From positions 1,260,001 through 1,324,000 of the forward strand of contig NZ_CAKLPY010000001.1 of NCBI RefSeq assembly GCF_923079645.1: a stretch of DNA of 64,000 bases, in the 5' to 3' direction. The notes under the pieces are model-generated. The model ran no database searches. It was not told where the DNA came from and worked only from the letters and a program-made list of their open reading frames with translations. Source of the DNA: Emticicia aquatica. GTDB taxonomy: Bacteria; Bacteroidota; Bacteroidia; Cytophagales; Spirosomataceae. Shown in pieces: positions 27,751 to 37,173 of the stretch (positions are counted from its first letter, which is position 1; the number at the start of each line of letters is the position of its first letter). The translations under genes were made by a program, and so were the position numbers.

Positions 27751-28942
27751 AAAGAAATTTTAATTTGCTATTTTTCAAGCATTTCATGGCTTTTTCTAAA
27801 CCATTGATTGTCAGAGGAAACATTCGATTGTCTGACCAAGTTCTGATTTGTTGAATTGTATGCGTATATTGCCAATAACCATCATTGATTGGATTGAGCC
27901 AAACTAAATTGGGAAACTTATCTTTGAATCTTTCAAGCCAAACTGTTCCCGCCTCCGCATTATAATGCTCAACGCTACCACGAGGTTCAGATAATTCCCA
28001 AGGCGACATGGAAGCATCACCAATAAAAATTACCTTATAATCTTTATTATATTTATTGAGTACATCCCAAGTCGAAATTTTATCTTCGTATCGCCGACCA
28101 TTGTCTTTCCAAAGATTTTCGTAAACACAATTATGAAAATAATAAAATTCAAGGTTTTTAAATTGATGTTTGGCTGAAGAAAAAAGCATTGAGCATTCTT
28201 CAATAAAATCATCCATCGACCCTCCAACATCTAATAAAAGCAAAACTTTTACCCTATTTTGCTTCGAGGCTTGCATTTTAATATCTAAAAAACCTGCGTT
28301 TTGACAAGTTCTGTCGATTGTTACATCCAAATTCAACTCGTTTTCAGCTCCTTCACGTGTTAAAAGTCTCAATCGACGCAACGCCATTTTAGTATTTCTA
28401 GTATTCAGTTCAAGGTTATCATCGTAATTTTTGAAATCACGTTTATCCCAAACTTTTACAGCACTTTTATTGCCTCCTTTCCCTCCAATTCTTACACCTG
28501 CGGGATTATTACCCGAATTTCCGAAAGGAGAAACGCCGCCTGTGCCAACCCATTTACTTCCACCTTCATGGCGTTCTTTTTGCTCTTCAATTGTTTTTTT
28601 AAGCCTTTCTAACAATTCTTCTAATCCACCAACAGCTTTTAAAGCTTCTTTTTCTTCATCAGATAAATTATCTAATAGTTTATTAATTAGCCAATTATCA
28701 TCAATTTTCAAGAACTCATCAACATTAATCGACTCAATTCCTTCAAAAAATTGTCCAAAAAGTCGGTCGTATAAATCAAGATTTTGTTCATGCTTGACAT
28801 AAATTGCTCGGCTCAAAAAATAGAAATCTTCCGTACTAAACGCCACAACTTCCTTATCAAGAGCCTCCAACAATGTCAGATGTTCTCGAAGGTTTACTTT
28901 AAGGTTGTTGTTTCGTAAATGGAAAAAGAAATTTGTTAGCAT
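27749..28942 (-). CDS. VWA domain protein (CoxE-like)
   Basis: 397 residues. The N-terminal half is helical and charged; around residues 120-150 there is a Gly/Ser-rich stretch (GGSKWVGTGGVSPFGNSG). The C-terminal half is a von Willebrand factor A domain with the metal site DVGGSMDDF, a DxGxS variant of the usual DxSxS, and FIGDASMSPWEL further on. In this family VWA proteins pair with MoxR ATPases to assemble or activate cofactors or complexes. The MoxR gene is directly upstream (28-base gap), so they are surely a unit. No client enzyme is visible nearby. Confidence 0.88.
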   Translation of the reverse strand: MLTNFFFHLRNNNLKVNLREHLTLLEALDKEVVAFSTEDFYFLSRAIYVKHEQNLDLYDRLFGQFFEGIESINVDEFLKIDDNWLINKLLDNLSDEEKEALKAVGGLEELLERLKKTIEEQKERHEGGSKWVGTGGVSPFGNSGNNPAGVRIGGKGGNKSAVKVWDKRDFKNYDDNLELNTRNTKMALRRLRLLTREGAENELNLDVTIDRTCQNAGFLDIKMQASKQNRVKVLLLLDVGGSMDDFIEECSMLFSSAKHQFKNLEFYYFHNCVYENLWKDNGRRYEDKISTWDVLNKYNKDYKVIFIGDASMSPWELSEPRGSVEHYNAEAGTVWLERFKDKFPNLVWLNPINDGYWQYTHTIQQIRTWSDNRMFPLTINGLEKAMKCLKNSKLKFL

Positions 28943-28970
28943 AAATTATATTAGAAAACAGAAACTCAAT

Positions 28971-29825
28971 TTACTTCACTCCTTTCTCTCTCAAAGCTTT
29001 GAATAAATCATAATCGGATTCATTTTTTAATAAAGCTCCAAGAAATGGCGGAATTTCATTCATTTTATTCAAATCTTCCAAATCCTCTGCTGAAACTTTT
29101 CCTACCAAAAGCAATCTTAACCAATCGATTAGTTCACTTGTAGAAGGTTTTTTCTTGAGATTTTTGACTTCTCTAATTCCAAAAAAAGTTTTCAAAGCAT
29201 TTATCAGAAGCGTTTCTTCCAAATTTGGATAATGCACATCAACAATTTGTTGCATCGTTTCTTTATCTGGAAAACGAATAAAATGAAAGAAACAGCGTCT
29301 CAAAAACGCATCAGGCAATTCCTTTTCATTATTCGATGTTATAATAATTATAGGCCGATACTTAGCTTTTATAGTTTGCTTAGTTTCGTAGCAATAAAAC
29401 TCCATACGGTCGAGTTCTTGCAGCAAATCATTCGGGAATTCAATATCAGCTTTATCGATTTCGTCAATCAACAAAACTGATTGTTCTTCGGTGTCAAATG
29501 CCTCCCAAATTTTCCCTTTTTTGATATAATTTTCAATATGATTTACTTGGTCATCTCCCAACTGAGAATCTCTCAATCTCGAAACGGCATCATATTCATA
29601 CAACCCTTGTTGGGCGGTCGTGGTTGACTTAACGTGCCAAGTAAATAATTGTTTTCCGAGTGCTTTAGCAACCTCAAAAGCCAGTAAAGTTTTACCAGTT
29701 CCAGGCTCTCCTTTAATCAAAAGGGGTCTTTGCAAAGCAACGGCAGCATTAACAGCGGTTTGAAGTTCACGGGTTGCTACATAGTTTGAAGTTCCACTGA
29801 AACCCATATTATTTTTGTTGTCCAT
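28971..29825 (-). CDS. MoxR-type AAA+ ATPase
   Basis: 284 residues. Walker A GEPGTGKT near 38-45, Walker B LLIDEIDKAD near 117-126, sensor 1 IIITSNNEKELPDAFLRRCFFHFIRFPD with the arginine finger pair. These are hallmarks of MoxR AAA+ chaperones (AAA_5), which remodel or metallate partner complexes with a VWA protein. It is followed by the CoxE-like VWA gene and preceded by an acidic protein of unknown function. Confidence 0.92.
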   Translation of the reverse strand: MDNKNNMGFSGTSNYVATRELQTAVNAAVALQRPLLIKGEPGTGKTLLAFEVAKALGKQLFTWHVKSTTTAQQGLYEYDAVSRLRDSQLGDDQVNHIENYIKKGKIWEAFDTEEQSVLLIDEIDKADIEFPNDLLQELDRMEFYCYETKQTIKAKYRPIIIITSNNEKELPDAFLRRCFFHFIRFPDKETMQQIVDVHYPNLEETLLINALKTFFGIREVKNLKKKPSTSELIDWLRLLLVGKVSAEDLEDLNKMNEIPPFLGALLKNESDYDLFKALREKGVK

Positions 29826-29921
29826 ATAAATAAAATGACGAATGATTTATTTTAAATGGCTTACTTTCGAAAAGAAATTCAATGTATAGCCATCAAATAA
29901 ATTACATTCGTCAAAATTAAA

Positions 29922-30452
29922 TTATTCTTCTTCGCTTGTAAAACTATAAAGTGTTGGGTCAAGTTTTAAATTTCCACCATTAAAATCATCAATAAATTTT
30001 GTGATAACATCATGGTCAATTTCTTCAACATTCAATGAAATATCCAAACCAATTCCATACTCAAAATCAGTTTCCACTTCTACAAATTCAGAAACTTTAA
30101 TCACTTCTTCTTCTTCTAGCTCTTCAATAATTTCCTCGAGCATCAACTCCAAATCTTCATCTACTTTATGATTTGGTTTTCTTTTGTCAATTTCAACATA
30201 ATTTGGATAAGCTTTTTTCATTCTGCTTTCGGCTTCCTCAAAAACCAAACTGCTATGATTTAAGCGTAAAGTTCCCATTACAGCATCAAAAATCACTTCT
30301 TTTCCTTCATATTTACCAACAAATTGAAAATGAGCAAATTCTCCCGAATCGTTCATCCCATCTTCGTCTTCCACAATTACATAATTTTGTCCTTCTTGCT
30401 CACATTCACTTTTAAGTTCAGCAATCTCGGTTGGGTCAAATCCTTCGTTCAT
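29922..30452 (-). CDS. Acidic protein of unknown function
   Basis: 176 residues, strongly acidic, with a Glu-rich run around residues 100-118 (LEEIIEELEEEEV). There is no signal peptide or membrane helix, so it should be cytoplasmic. The first 85 residues look like a compact alpha/beta domain (YVIVEDEDGMNDSGEFAHFQFVGKYEGKEVIFDAV). I do not recognise the family. It is 96 bases upstream of moxR on the same strand and could be part of that unit; a role as a partner or client of the MoxR/VWA pair is a guess. Confidence 0.7.
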   Translation of the reverse strand: MNEGFDPTEIAELKSECEQEGQNYVIVEDEDGMNDSGEFAHFQFVGKYEGKEVIFDAVMGTLRLNHSSLVFEEAESRMKKAYPNYVEIDKRKPNHKVDEDLELMLEEIIEELEEEEVIKVSEFVEVETDFEYGIGLDISLNVEEIDHDVITKFIDDFNGGNLKLDPTLYSFTSEEE

Positions 30453-30528
30453 ATTTTAAAATGTTAAATTATATTACAAATTGATTAAAAAGTTAGGGCT
30501 TGTTTGTTTAACAAAACTTTCTTTCTGA

Positions 30529-31962
30529 CTAAAACTGAAAGTAAATAAATTGAGAATTATTATAAACGCCAAAGCACAAAATCATCAAAAGAATGAGATA
30601 ATAAGCCATCCACTGTTGCCATTTTGGTTTTGATTCAAAGTGATTGGCAATCAATTTTCCACGTTGCTGCCATTGAACAAATTCTAAAATAAAAACTGAA
30701 ATTAAGATTAAATATAAATCATTTTCGCCAATAATTTCAATAATCTGAGAAATTGAATGTGAATTTTGACTAAACAAATGCTTAATAATATAAATTGAAT
30801 CGGCATTATTGTGAGCAGCAAAAAATATCCATGCAAAAGCTACTAAAATAAATGTAATTGAGGCATGAATAATATTTTGTAATAATTGTATTTTTAGAAG
30901 ACCAAGTACTGTTTCTTGAAAACGTTTAGTTAATTGTCCAAAAATCAAATAAATCCCATGTAAAGCCCCCCAAATAACAAAATGCCAACTCGCTCCATGC
31001 CAAAGCCCAGACATCATAAATACAAAAAATAAATTAAAATATCGACGATATTCTGCCACTCTATTTCCTCCTAAAGGAATATACAAATAATCTCTAAACC
31101 ACGTAGAAAGTGAAATATGCCAGCGTCTCCAAAACTCTGAAATGTTTTTAGAAAAATATGGCCTGTCAAAGTTTTTCATCAAGTCAAAGCCCATCACTCG
31201 AGCAGACCCAATGGCAATATCTGAATAACCTGAAAAATCACAGTAAATTTGAAATGTGAAGAAAAGGGTTGCAACTATCAAAGGAAGTCCTTGATAATCA
31301 GTTGGTTGTCCATAAACTTTATTTACAAAAATTGATAATCTATCAGCAATTACAACTTTCTTAAACATTCCCCAAAGCATTAATCGAAGACCACTTTTGG
31401 CTAATTCATAGTTAAATTCATGTTTCTCATAAAATTGGTGAATCACGTTTTGTGGGCGTTCTATTGGACCAGCAACCAATTGTGGATAAAACATGACATA
31501 TAAGGCATAAATACCAAAATGTCGTTCAGCTTTCTGATTTCCTCGATAAACTTCAATCGTATAACTCATTGCCTGAAAAGTATGAAATGAAAGTCCAATT
31601 GGCAAGATAATATCCCAATGAGGTAAAAGCTGGTCAGGATTGATTTTGAATAAAATTGAGTTAAAATTATCAATAAAGAAATTGTAATATTTGAAGACTG
31701 ACAAAACGCCAATATTTGCAACAAGACTCATTATTAGAGCAGATTTGCGTTTTTTCCCATGCGACTGTTCAATCCAAATTCCTGCATAATAATCAATAAT
31801 TATCGTAAAAAAAAGTATCAGAATATAGATTGGAATAAAGAAACTATAAAAAACACAGCTTGCCAAAAGCAAGTGAAACCAACGATATTTATGCGGGATA
31901 GCAAAATAAATGAGTGTTACGAGTGGAAAAAACAGCAGAAACTCAAAGGAATTGAAAAGCAT
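30529..31962 (-). CDS. MBOAT family membrane O-acyltransferase (AlgI/DltB-like)
   Basis: 477 residues, about 10-12 membrane helices, in the inner membrane. Family motifs: QLVAGPIERPQNVIHQF, DFSGYSDIAIGSARVMGF, FWRRWHISLSTWFRDYLYIPLGG and the catalytic His in MSGLWHGASWHFVIWGALHG. Such enzymes pass acyl (often acetyl) groups across the membrane to extracytoplasmic polysaccharides. I chose the ATG at 31960-31962 (MLFNSFEFLLFFP is the family start); upstream codons run to a TTG at 32019. The usual SGNH partner gene is not adjacent; an SGNH-like membrane protein is encoded at 4.9 kb. Confidence 0.92.
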   Translation of the reverse strand: MLFNSFEFLLFFPLVTLIYFAIPHKYRWFHLLLASCVFYSFFIPIYILILFFTIIIDYYAGIWIEQSHGKKRKSALIMSLVANIGVLSVFKYYNFFIDNFNSILFKINPDQLLPHWDIILPIGLSFHTFQAMSYTIEVYRGNQKAERHFGIYALYVMFYPQLVAGPIERPQNVIHQFYEKHEFNYELAKSGLRLMLWGMFKKVVIADRLSIFVNKVYGQPTDYQGLPLIVATLFFTFQIYCDFSGYSDIAIGSARVMGFDLMKNFDRPYFSKNISEFWRRWHISLSTWFRDYLYIPLGGNRVAEYRRYFNLFFVFMMSGLWHGASWHFVIWGALHGIYLIFGQLTKRFQETVLGLLKIQLLQNIIHASITFILVAFAWIFFAAHNNADSIYIIKHLFSQNSHSISQIIEIIGENDLYLILISVFILEFVQWQQRGKLIANHFESKPKWQQWMAYYLILLMILCFGVYNNSQFIYFQF

Positions 31963-31988
31963 TTTTCTGAATAATGAATGATTAATAA

Positions 31989-32037
31989 GAAATACAGATT
32001 CAAAAATTGATAACATCAACTTTTGAATCTGTATTTC
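31989..32037. repeat. Hairpin in the MBOAT leader region
   Basis: A perfect 17-bp inverted repeat (GAAATACAGATTCAAAA) with a 15-base loop that itself can pair (TTGAT/ATCAA). It lies 26 bases upstream of the MBOAT ATG and lacks a U-tract. It may be a leader structure or an operator. Confidence 0.6.
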
Positions 32038-32138
32038 AATTTGAATTACTTAGTTTAGCCAAAGTTCAAGGTTTATTTTTGTTTTTAAAAATATTTTGCA
32101 AAAAATAGCCAATTAAACCCAAAAGTAGATAAAATCAA

Positions 32139-32167
32139 AAAGGCATCGAAGATGCTTCGATGCCTTT
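32139..32167 (-). terminator. Terminator of the E2 gene
   Basis: A perfect 12-bp stem (AAAGGCATCGAA, 5-base loop). On the minus strand it runs into TTTTTGATTTT, so it ends the leftward cinA-E2 transcript. Confidence 0.88.
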
Positions 32168-32304
32168 ATTTATACCCCAAAAAACAATAAAATCTCTTCT
32201 AAATGATTTGTTTAATTATAAACAAACTTTATGCCAAAAATATTTTTTTGACACAAGTACTGCATAAATTGATTTTACGGTACTTTTTTGAGGAATTATC
32301 ATTA

Positions 32305-33588
32305 TTAAAACAATTTTTTGTCCAAATCAAAACCATCTAAATAGTCAGAAACTCGCTTTAAGAATTGACCACCAAGTGAACCGTCAATTACTCTGTGGTC
32401 GTAAGTTCCTGAAATAATCATTTTCTGGCGAATTCCAATTGTATCGCCAAGTGGTGTTTCGATAACGGCAACTTTCTTTTGAATCACCCCAAAAGCTAAA
32501 ATTGCCACTTGTGGTTGAACAATAATTGGCGTTCCAGCAATATTTCCAAACGACCCAATGTTTGAAACCGTCAGTGTTCCGTCTGCCAAATCATCAGCTT
32601 TCAACTTATTATTTCTAGCTCGGTTCGTTAAATCGTTGATTTTCTTTGTCAAGCCAATCAAACTGTAAGAATCAGCTTCATGAATAACAGGCACAATAAG
32701 ATTTCCATTTGGTAAAGCTACGGCCATTCCGATATTAATTTTCCCTTTACGAATAATTTTATCTCCATCTACTTGCACATTTATCATTGGAAAATCTTTG
32801 ATAGCTTTTACTACTGCTTCTATCAAAAGTGGTGTATATGTGATATTTTCCCCTGTATCTTGCTTAAACTTTCCTTTAACTTTTTCACGCCAAATAGACG
32901 CATGAGTCATATCAGCCTCAACAAACGAAGTCACGTGTGGAGAAATTCGTTTCGATTCAACCATTCGCTCGGCAATCATTTTTCTCATCCTATCCATTTC
33001 AATGATTTGGTCACTTGACGAGGTAGTTGGAGCGATGTTATTTGCAACTTGTTGTGGAACTTCCATTTGCTTTAAAAAAGCAAAAATATCATCTTTTGTT
33101 ACTCTTCCTTCTAAACCAGTACCAATGATACTATCTAATTGTTCGGCAGAAACACCTTCTTCTTTTGCAATATTCAGAACTAATGGCGAGTAAAATCTAC
33201 TATTTCCTGAATTATTTTTAGGAACTGAAGGAGTAGTTAATAATTCAACTGAAACACCTCCTGGATTTACAATCATTTTCTCAACTTCAGCTTGCGGTTT
33301 TTCAGCATCTGCATTTGTTATTATCGAATTTTCCGTTTCTTCCGAAGCATTTGTTTCTATAATACAAATTGGCTTTCCTATAACTGCAATTTCGCCTTTT
33401 TGAACCAACATTTGCTTAATAATTCCGCTATGTGAAGCACCAATTTCAGTATCAATTTTATCGGTTGCGACCTCCAAAATCATATCATCTGCCTCAATTT
33501 TGTCTCCAACGTTTTTAAGCCAATTTAAAACTGTGCATTCAAAAATACTTTCGCCCATTTTAGGCATTATCATTTCTATTAAAGCCAT
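32305..33588 (-). CDS. Dihydrolipoamide acyltransferase, E2 of a 2-oxoacid dehydrogenase
   Basis: 427 residues with the classical E2 layout: a lipoyl domain (residues ~2-76) with the lipoyl-lysine in EVATDKIDTEI, a peripheral-subunit-binding domain near 131-167 (FYSPLVLNIAKEEGVSAEQL), and a catalytic acyltransferase domain ending with DHRVIDGSLGGQFL, which holds the active His. It transfers acyl groups to CoA. The sequence resembles branched-chain 2-oxoacid or generic E2 components; E1 and E3 genes are absent here, so the substrate is open. The gene lies 56 bases after cinA on the same strand. Confidence 0.92.
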   Translation of the reverse strand: MALIEMIMPKMGESIFECTVLNWLKNVGDKIEADDMILEVATDKIDTEIGASHSGIIKQMLVQKGEIAVIGKPICIIETNASEETENSIITNADAEKPQAEVEKMIVNPGGVSVELLTTPSVPKNNSGNSRFYSPLVLNIAKEEGVSAEQLDSIIGTGLEGRVTKDDIFAFLKQMEVPQQVANNIAPTTSSSDQIIEMDRMRKMIAERMVESKRISPHVTSFVEADMTHASIWREKVKGKFKQDTGENITYTPLLIEAVVKAIKDFPMINVQVDGDKIIRKGKINIGMAVALPNGNLIVPVIHEADSYSLIGLTKKINDLTNRARNNKLKADDLADGTLTVSNIGSFGNIAGTPIIVQPQVAILAFGVIQKKVAVIETPLGDTIGIRQKMIISGTYDHRVIDGSLGGQFLKRVSDYLDGFDLDKKLF

Positions 33589-33644
33589 AATTTAATTTAT
33601 AGTTTTGCTGAAGTTTCTTTTCCTAGAATATTGTGATTATTAAA

Positions 33645-34904
33645 TTAGTTTTCGTAATCACCATTTAACATTTTTCTTAATAAATTTAATGCTACGACGC
33701 TACCATAATTAATATTTGTATCACGCTGATTAGCCATTTGTACTTTACGAGCAACAGTTCTACCTTCCATTGCACAAGCCATCCAAAGTGTTCCAACTGG
33801 TTTTTCTGCTGTACCACCATCAGGCCCAGCTACACCGCTTGTTGCAATGGCAAAATCTGTTTTTAAAAGCTTTCTCACTCCTTCCGCCATTTGAATGACA
33901 GTTTCTTCACTCACAGCACCATGTGTTAAAATTGTTTCTTCTTTAACACCAAGCACATTTATCTTTACAGAATTATCATAACTAACCACACTTCCCATGA
34001 AATAAACCGAACTTCCAGGTACTTTTGTGAATAAATGAGAAATATAACCACCTGTACAGCTTTCAGCCACAGAAACTGTTAGTCCTTTTTTCTTTAATTC
34101 TTTACCAATAGCCACTTCCAAATCATCGTTATCAAAACCAAAAACAGATGACCCAATCAATGGTAATACTTTCTCAATTTCTGCATCAACGTCTTTTCTT
34201 AAAATTTCTTCATCATTTCCAACCGCCGTTAAGCGTAATTTAACTTGCCCAAAACTAGGCAAATAGGCTAATTTTATATGTTCAGGCAAATTATCTTCCC
34301 AATTTTCGATTTTCTCAGCAAGAAAAGACTCTCCAACGCCAATTGTTCTAATTAGTTTATGGTAAATAATTGGTGTTTCAAAGAAAGTTTTTAATCGTGG
34401 AATAACTTCATTGCTCATCAAATATTTCATTTCATGCGGAACTCCAGGCATTGAAACAAATATCTTTCCGTTTTTTTCAAACCACATACCTGGTGCTGTA
34501 CCCGTTTTATTTGCCAAATAAGTAGATTTGCTCGGTATTGTTGCCTGTAAACGATTTAATTCCGTCATTGGACGACCTCTTTTTGTGAAGAAATCAGTTA
34601 TAAAACCTAAAGCATCATCATTGATTACCAATGAATCGTTAAAGTATTTACAGAGTGTTTTCTTGGTTATATCGTCTTTTGTTGGCCCTAGTCCACCAGT
34701 CAATAAAATTATATCTGCTCGACTTTCAGCTTCAGCTAAAATCTGTAAAATTTTATCTTCTTGGTCACCAACCGAAGATTTACGAACAGTTTTAATACCA
34801 ATTTTATCCAATTCAGTACTCATCCATTGAGTATTCGTATCGGTAATTTGTCCATATAAAATTTCATCTCCAATCGTTACTACTTCGGCTAAAATGGGTC
34901 TCAT
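33645..34904 (-). CDS. cinA: CinA family protein (competence/damage-inducible; NMN deamidase-related)
   Basis: 419 residues with both domains: an N-terminal MoCF-biosynthesis-like domain (EVVTIGDEILYGQITDTNTQWM; LLTGGLGPTKDDITKKTLC) and a C-terminal CinA domain with VAESCTGGYISHLFTKVPGSS and ATSGVAGPDGGTAEKPVGTLWMA. Family members deamidate nicotinamide mononucleotide or hydrolyse ADP-ribose in pyridine nucleotide recycling. The ATG at 34902-34904 (MRPILAEVV) fits the family; the open frame continues upstream to a TTG at 34976. Probably co-transcribed with the E2 gene. Confidence 0.92.
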   Translation of the reverse strand: MRPILAEVVTIGDEILYGQITDTNTQWMSTELDKIGIKTVRKSSVGDQEDKILQILAEAESRADIILLTGGLGPTKDDITKKTLCKYFNDSLVINDDALGFITDFFTKRGRPMTELNRLQATIPSKSTYLANKTGTAPGMWFEKNGKIFVSMPGVPHEMKYLMSNEVIPRLKTFFETPIIYHKLIRTIGVGESFLAEKIENWEDNLPEHIKLAYLPSFGQVKLRLTAVGNDEEILRKDVDAEIEKVLPLIGSSVFGFDNDDLEVAIGKELKKKGLTVSVAESCTGGYISHLFTKVPGSSVYFMGSVVSYDNSVKINVLGVKEETILTHGAVSEETVIQMAEGVRKLLKTDFAIATSGVAGPDGGTAEKPVGTLWMACAMEGRTVARKVQMANQRDTNINYGSVVALNLLRKMLNGDYEN

Positions 34905-35050
34905 ATAAAGATATTTGTAAACAATATTTTGGGTTAAAAAACTTAAATAATTTCGATTTAAAGTTTTACAGCACAAAAATACAATTTTCGTTGTTCATTC
35001 GTTAGTTAGACAATTATTTATTCATAAATTCAATTACAATTATTATTAAA

Positions 35051-35779
35051 ATGAAAAAATTATTATCAATTTCCTTATTAATAGGTGTTTTGGTTATTCA
35101 AAGTTGTGCGGGGCAAAAAATTAATTTAGGAAAAGTTTTAGGTGGAATTGTAGAACAAGCACAAGGCGGAGCATTAAGTAATGATGATGTGGTGATGGGC
35201 TTGAAAGAAGCTTTAAAAGTAGGAATTAATAAAGGTGCAGATAGTGCATCAAAAATAAACGGTTTTTACTTGAATCCTAAAATCAAAATTCCATTTCCTC
35301 CAGAAGTACAACGTGTTGAAACGGCTTTGCGTAAAATTGGTTTAGGAAGTGAGGTCGATAAATTCGTAGTTTCGTTGAATCGTGGAGCGGAAGAAGCCGC
35401 CAAAGAAGCAAAACCAATTTTCGTAAATGCTATTTTGAGTATGTCATTTTCAGATGCTTGGGGGATTTTAAGAGGTGATAAAAATGCAGCGACTTTATTT
35501 TTAAAACGTACAACATCGGCTGCTTTAATTCAGGCTTTCATGCCATACATTGAAAAATCATTACAAAAAACTCAAGCTACAAAATATTATTCTGACTTAG
35601 CAACAACCTACAATTCGTTGCCATTTACCCAAAAAGTAAACCCAGATTTAAAAGGTTATGCCACTCAAAAAGCAATTGATGGTTTATTTATTTTAATAGA
35701 AGAGGAAGAAGCAAGAATTAGAGAAAACCCGCTGGCACGAACCTCAGAAATTCTAAAAAGAGTTTTTGGAGCTTCTTAA
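35051..35779 (+). CDS. DUF4197 family lipoprotein
   Basis: 242 residues. The N-terminus is a lipoprotein signal with lipobox VIQSC (Cys near residue 19), and the body matches DUF4197: DDVVMGLKEALKVGINKGAD, YLNPKIKIPFPPEVQRVE and FSDAWGILRGDKNAATLFLKRTT. The protein is mainly helical and should be anchored in the periplasm-facing side of a membrane. Its function is unknown in all bacteria that carry it. It is divergent from cinA and convergent with rhaT. Confidence 0.88.
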   Translation: MKKLLSISLLIGVLVIQSCAGQKINLGKVLGGIVEQAQGGALSNDDVVMGLKEALKVGINKGADSASKINGFYLNPKIKIPFPPEVQRVETALRKIGLGSEVDKFVVSLNRGAEEAAKEAKPIFVNAILSMSFSDAWGILRGDKNAATLFLKRTTSAALIQAFMPYIEKSLQKTQATKYYSDLATTYNSLPFTQKVNPDLKGYATQKAIDGLFILIEEEEARIRENPLARTSEILKRVFGAS

Positions 35780-35818
35780 TAGTATCAATTGGCTACTTCT
35801 TATTTCATTTATAGCAAT

Positions 35819-35850
35819 AAAAAAACTCCTAATAAATCAGGAGTTTTTTT
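35819..35850. terminator. Bidirectional terminator, DUF4197 / rhaT
   Basis: A perfect 12-bp stem with GC-containing core ACTCCT, 8-base loop, flanked by A and T runs on both sides, between two convergent genes. Confidence 0.9.
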
Positions 35851-35870
35851 ATTTTCATCTATTGTAATTT

Positions 35871-36941
35871 TTATTTCAACGAATTGCCATACCCAACAAT
35901 TAAAACCGAAATAATAATTGTTAATATTCCAAGCCCTATGGTTGTCATCGTTTTCTTTGAAACCCCTTTCCATTCTTTCAAAACCAAACCCCAAGTATTA
36001 GCAATTATAATGATAAATGCCATGTGCAAAATCCATGAACTAGGGCCATTTCCTAATTTACTTTCACCCATACCGTAAAAGAAAAACTGTAGAAACCATG
36101 TAGTTCCGGCAATGGCCGAGAAAATATAGTTTCTCAATAATGGCGTATTTGTGTTTGTATAATCTCCAAAAGTTTTATTTTTTGCATTAAGATACATACA
36201 CCAAATTAAATTAGTTGTAAGTCCACCCCAAAGAATTACAATATAAACCACGTTATTTCGATACAAAAACTCCCCTTGGGCTGGATTTTGAGCCACCCAC
36301 AAATCATTAGCAACTTTTGACATACTAGAACCAGCTTCAATTCCAAAACTAAAACAAGCACTTAATACACCCGAAATTATTGCCAAAATAAGTCCTCTTA
36401 CAAGTTGAAATTCTTCATTATTTTTATCAATTCCAGCAAGTTCTTTATCTTTCATTCCTCCTGCTTTACCACAAATAACGATTCCGACCACACAAACAAA
36501 TAAACCTAAAAGAACCATTTGCCCCCACCGAGTTGTCATCAAATCTGCAATTGTGTCTTTACCTGAAGTTGGAATTATATAATAGTAAATAGATGGAATG
36601 ATTGAACCAAAAACCGAACATAATCCTAATATGACAGAACTACCTAGCGAAACTCCTAGATAACGAACACCAAGCCCATAAGTAAGCCCACCTATTCCCC
36701 AAAGTAAACCCATTAAATATGTCCAAGAAAGTGTGGTTATGCTCGTTTCTGAAATAATATTTCCAAAATTAGGTATTGTAAGGTAAGCTGCCAATGGCGG
36801 AACAATTAGCCAAGAACAAAGTCCGCCAACAATCCAATAACTTTCCCATGCCCAACCTTTAACTTTTTTATACGGAATGTAGAAACTTCCTGAGGCAAAT
36901 CCACCCAGAAAGTGAAAAATAATACCTAATAGTGCATTCAT
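35871..36941 (-). CDS. rhaT: L-rhamnose:proton symporter
   Basis: 356 residues, about ten membrane helices, in the inner membrane. The sequence fits the RhaT family: GIIFHFLGGFASGSFYIPYKKVKGWAWESYWIVGG at the start, then LMGLLWGIGGLTYGLGVRYLGVSLGSSVILG and a C-terminal MGESKLGNGPSSWILHMAF. It imports L-rhamnose (or lyxose) with protons. No rhamnose catabolic genes are next to it, so its sugar could differ. It may serve the glycan-degrading loci in this window, which would release deoxysugars such as fucose; that link is speculative. Confidence 0.88.
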   Translation of the reverse strand: MNALLGIIFHFLGGFASGSFYIPYKKVKGWAWESYWIVGGLCSWLIVPPLAAYLTIPNFGNIISETSITTLSWTYLMGLLWGIGGLTYGLGVRYLGVSLGSSVILGLCSVFGSIIPSIYYYIIPTSGKDTIADLMTTRWGQMVLLGLFVCVVGIVICGKAGGMKDKELAGIDKNNEEFQLVRGLILAIISGVLSACFSFGIEAGSSMSKVANDLWVAQNPAQGEFLYRNNVVYIVILWGGLTTNLIWCMYLNAKNKTFGDYTNTNTPLLRNYIFSAIAGTTWFLQFFFYGMGESKLGNGPSSWILHMAFIIIIANTWGLVLKEWKGVSKKTMTTIGLGILTIIISVLIVGYGNSLK

Positions 36942-37173
36942 TACTTTTTATTTAGGGTTTGATATAATTGTAGTTTTTCAATAAAAATTTATCCCAAATT
37001 AATATTGAAGCCATAAAAATACTATCCTGTACTCTCATGCGAAAGCAAATTTCTAAAATATTATTCAACATTTTTCCCAAGAAAATTAACCTAGGTAAGT
37101 ATTTTGAAAAACAAAAATGAACTTTCTACTTCAAAAACATATTATTTATTGAGAACAGTTATTGAATTATTAT

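Larger units (their letters stand above)
31963..32304. other. Intergenic region upstream of the MBOAT gene
   Basis: 342 bases. It contains a 17-bp hairpin close to the MBOAT start and the terminator of the E2 gene. The rest is AT-rich with no supported gene. Confidence 0.6.
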
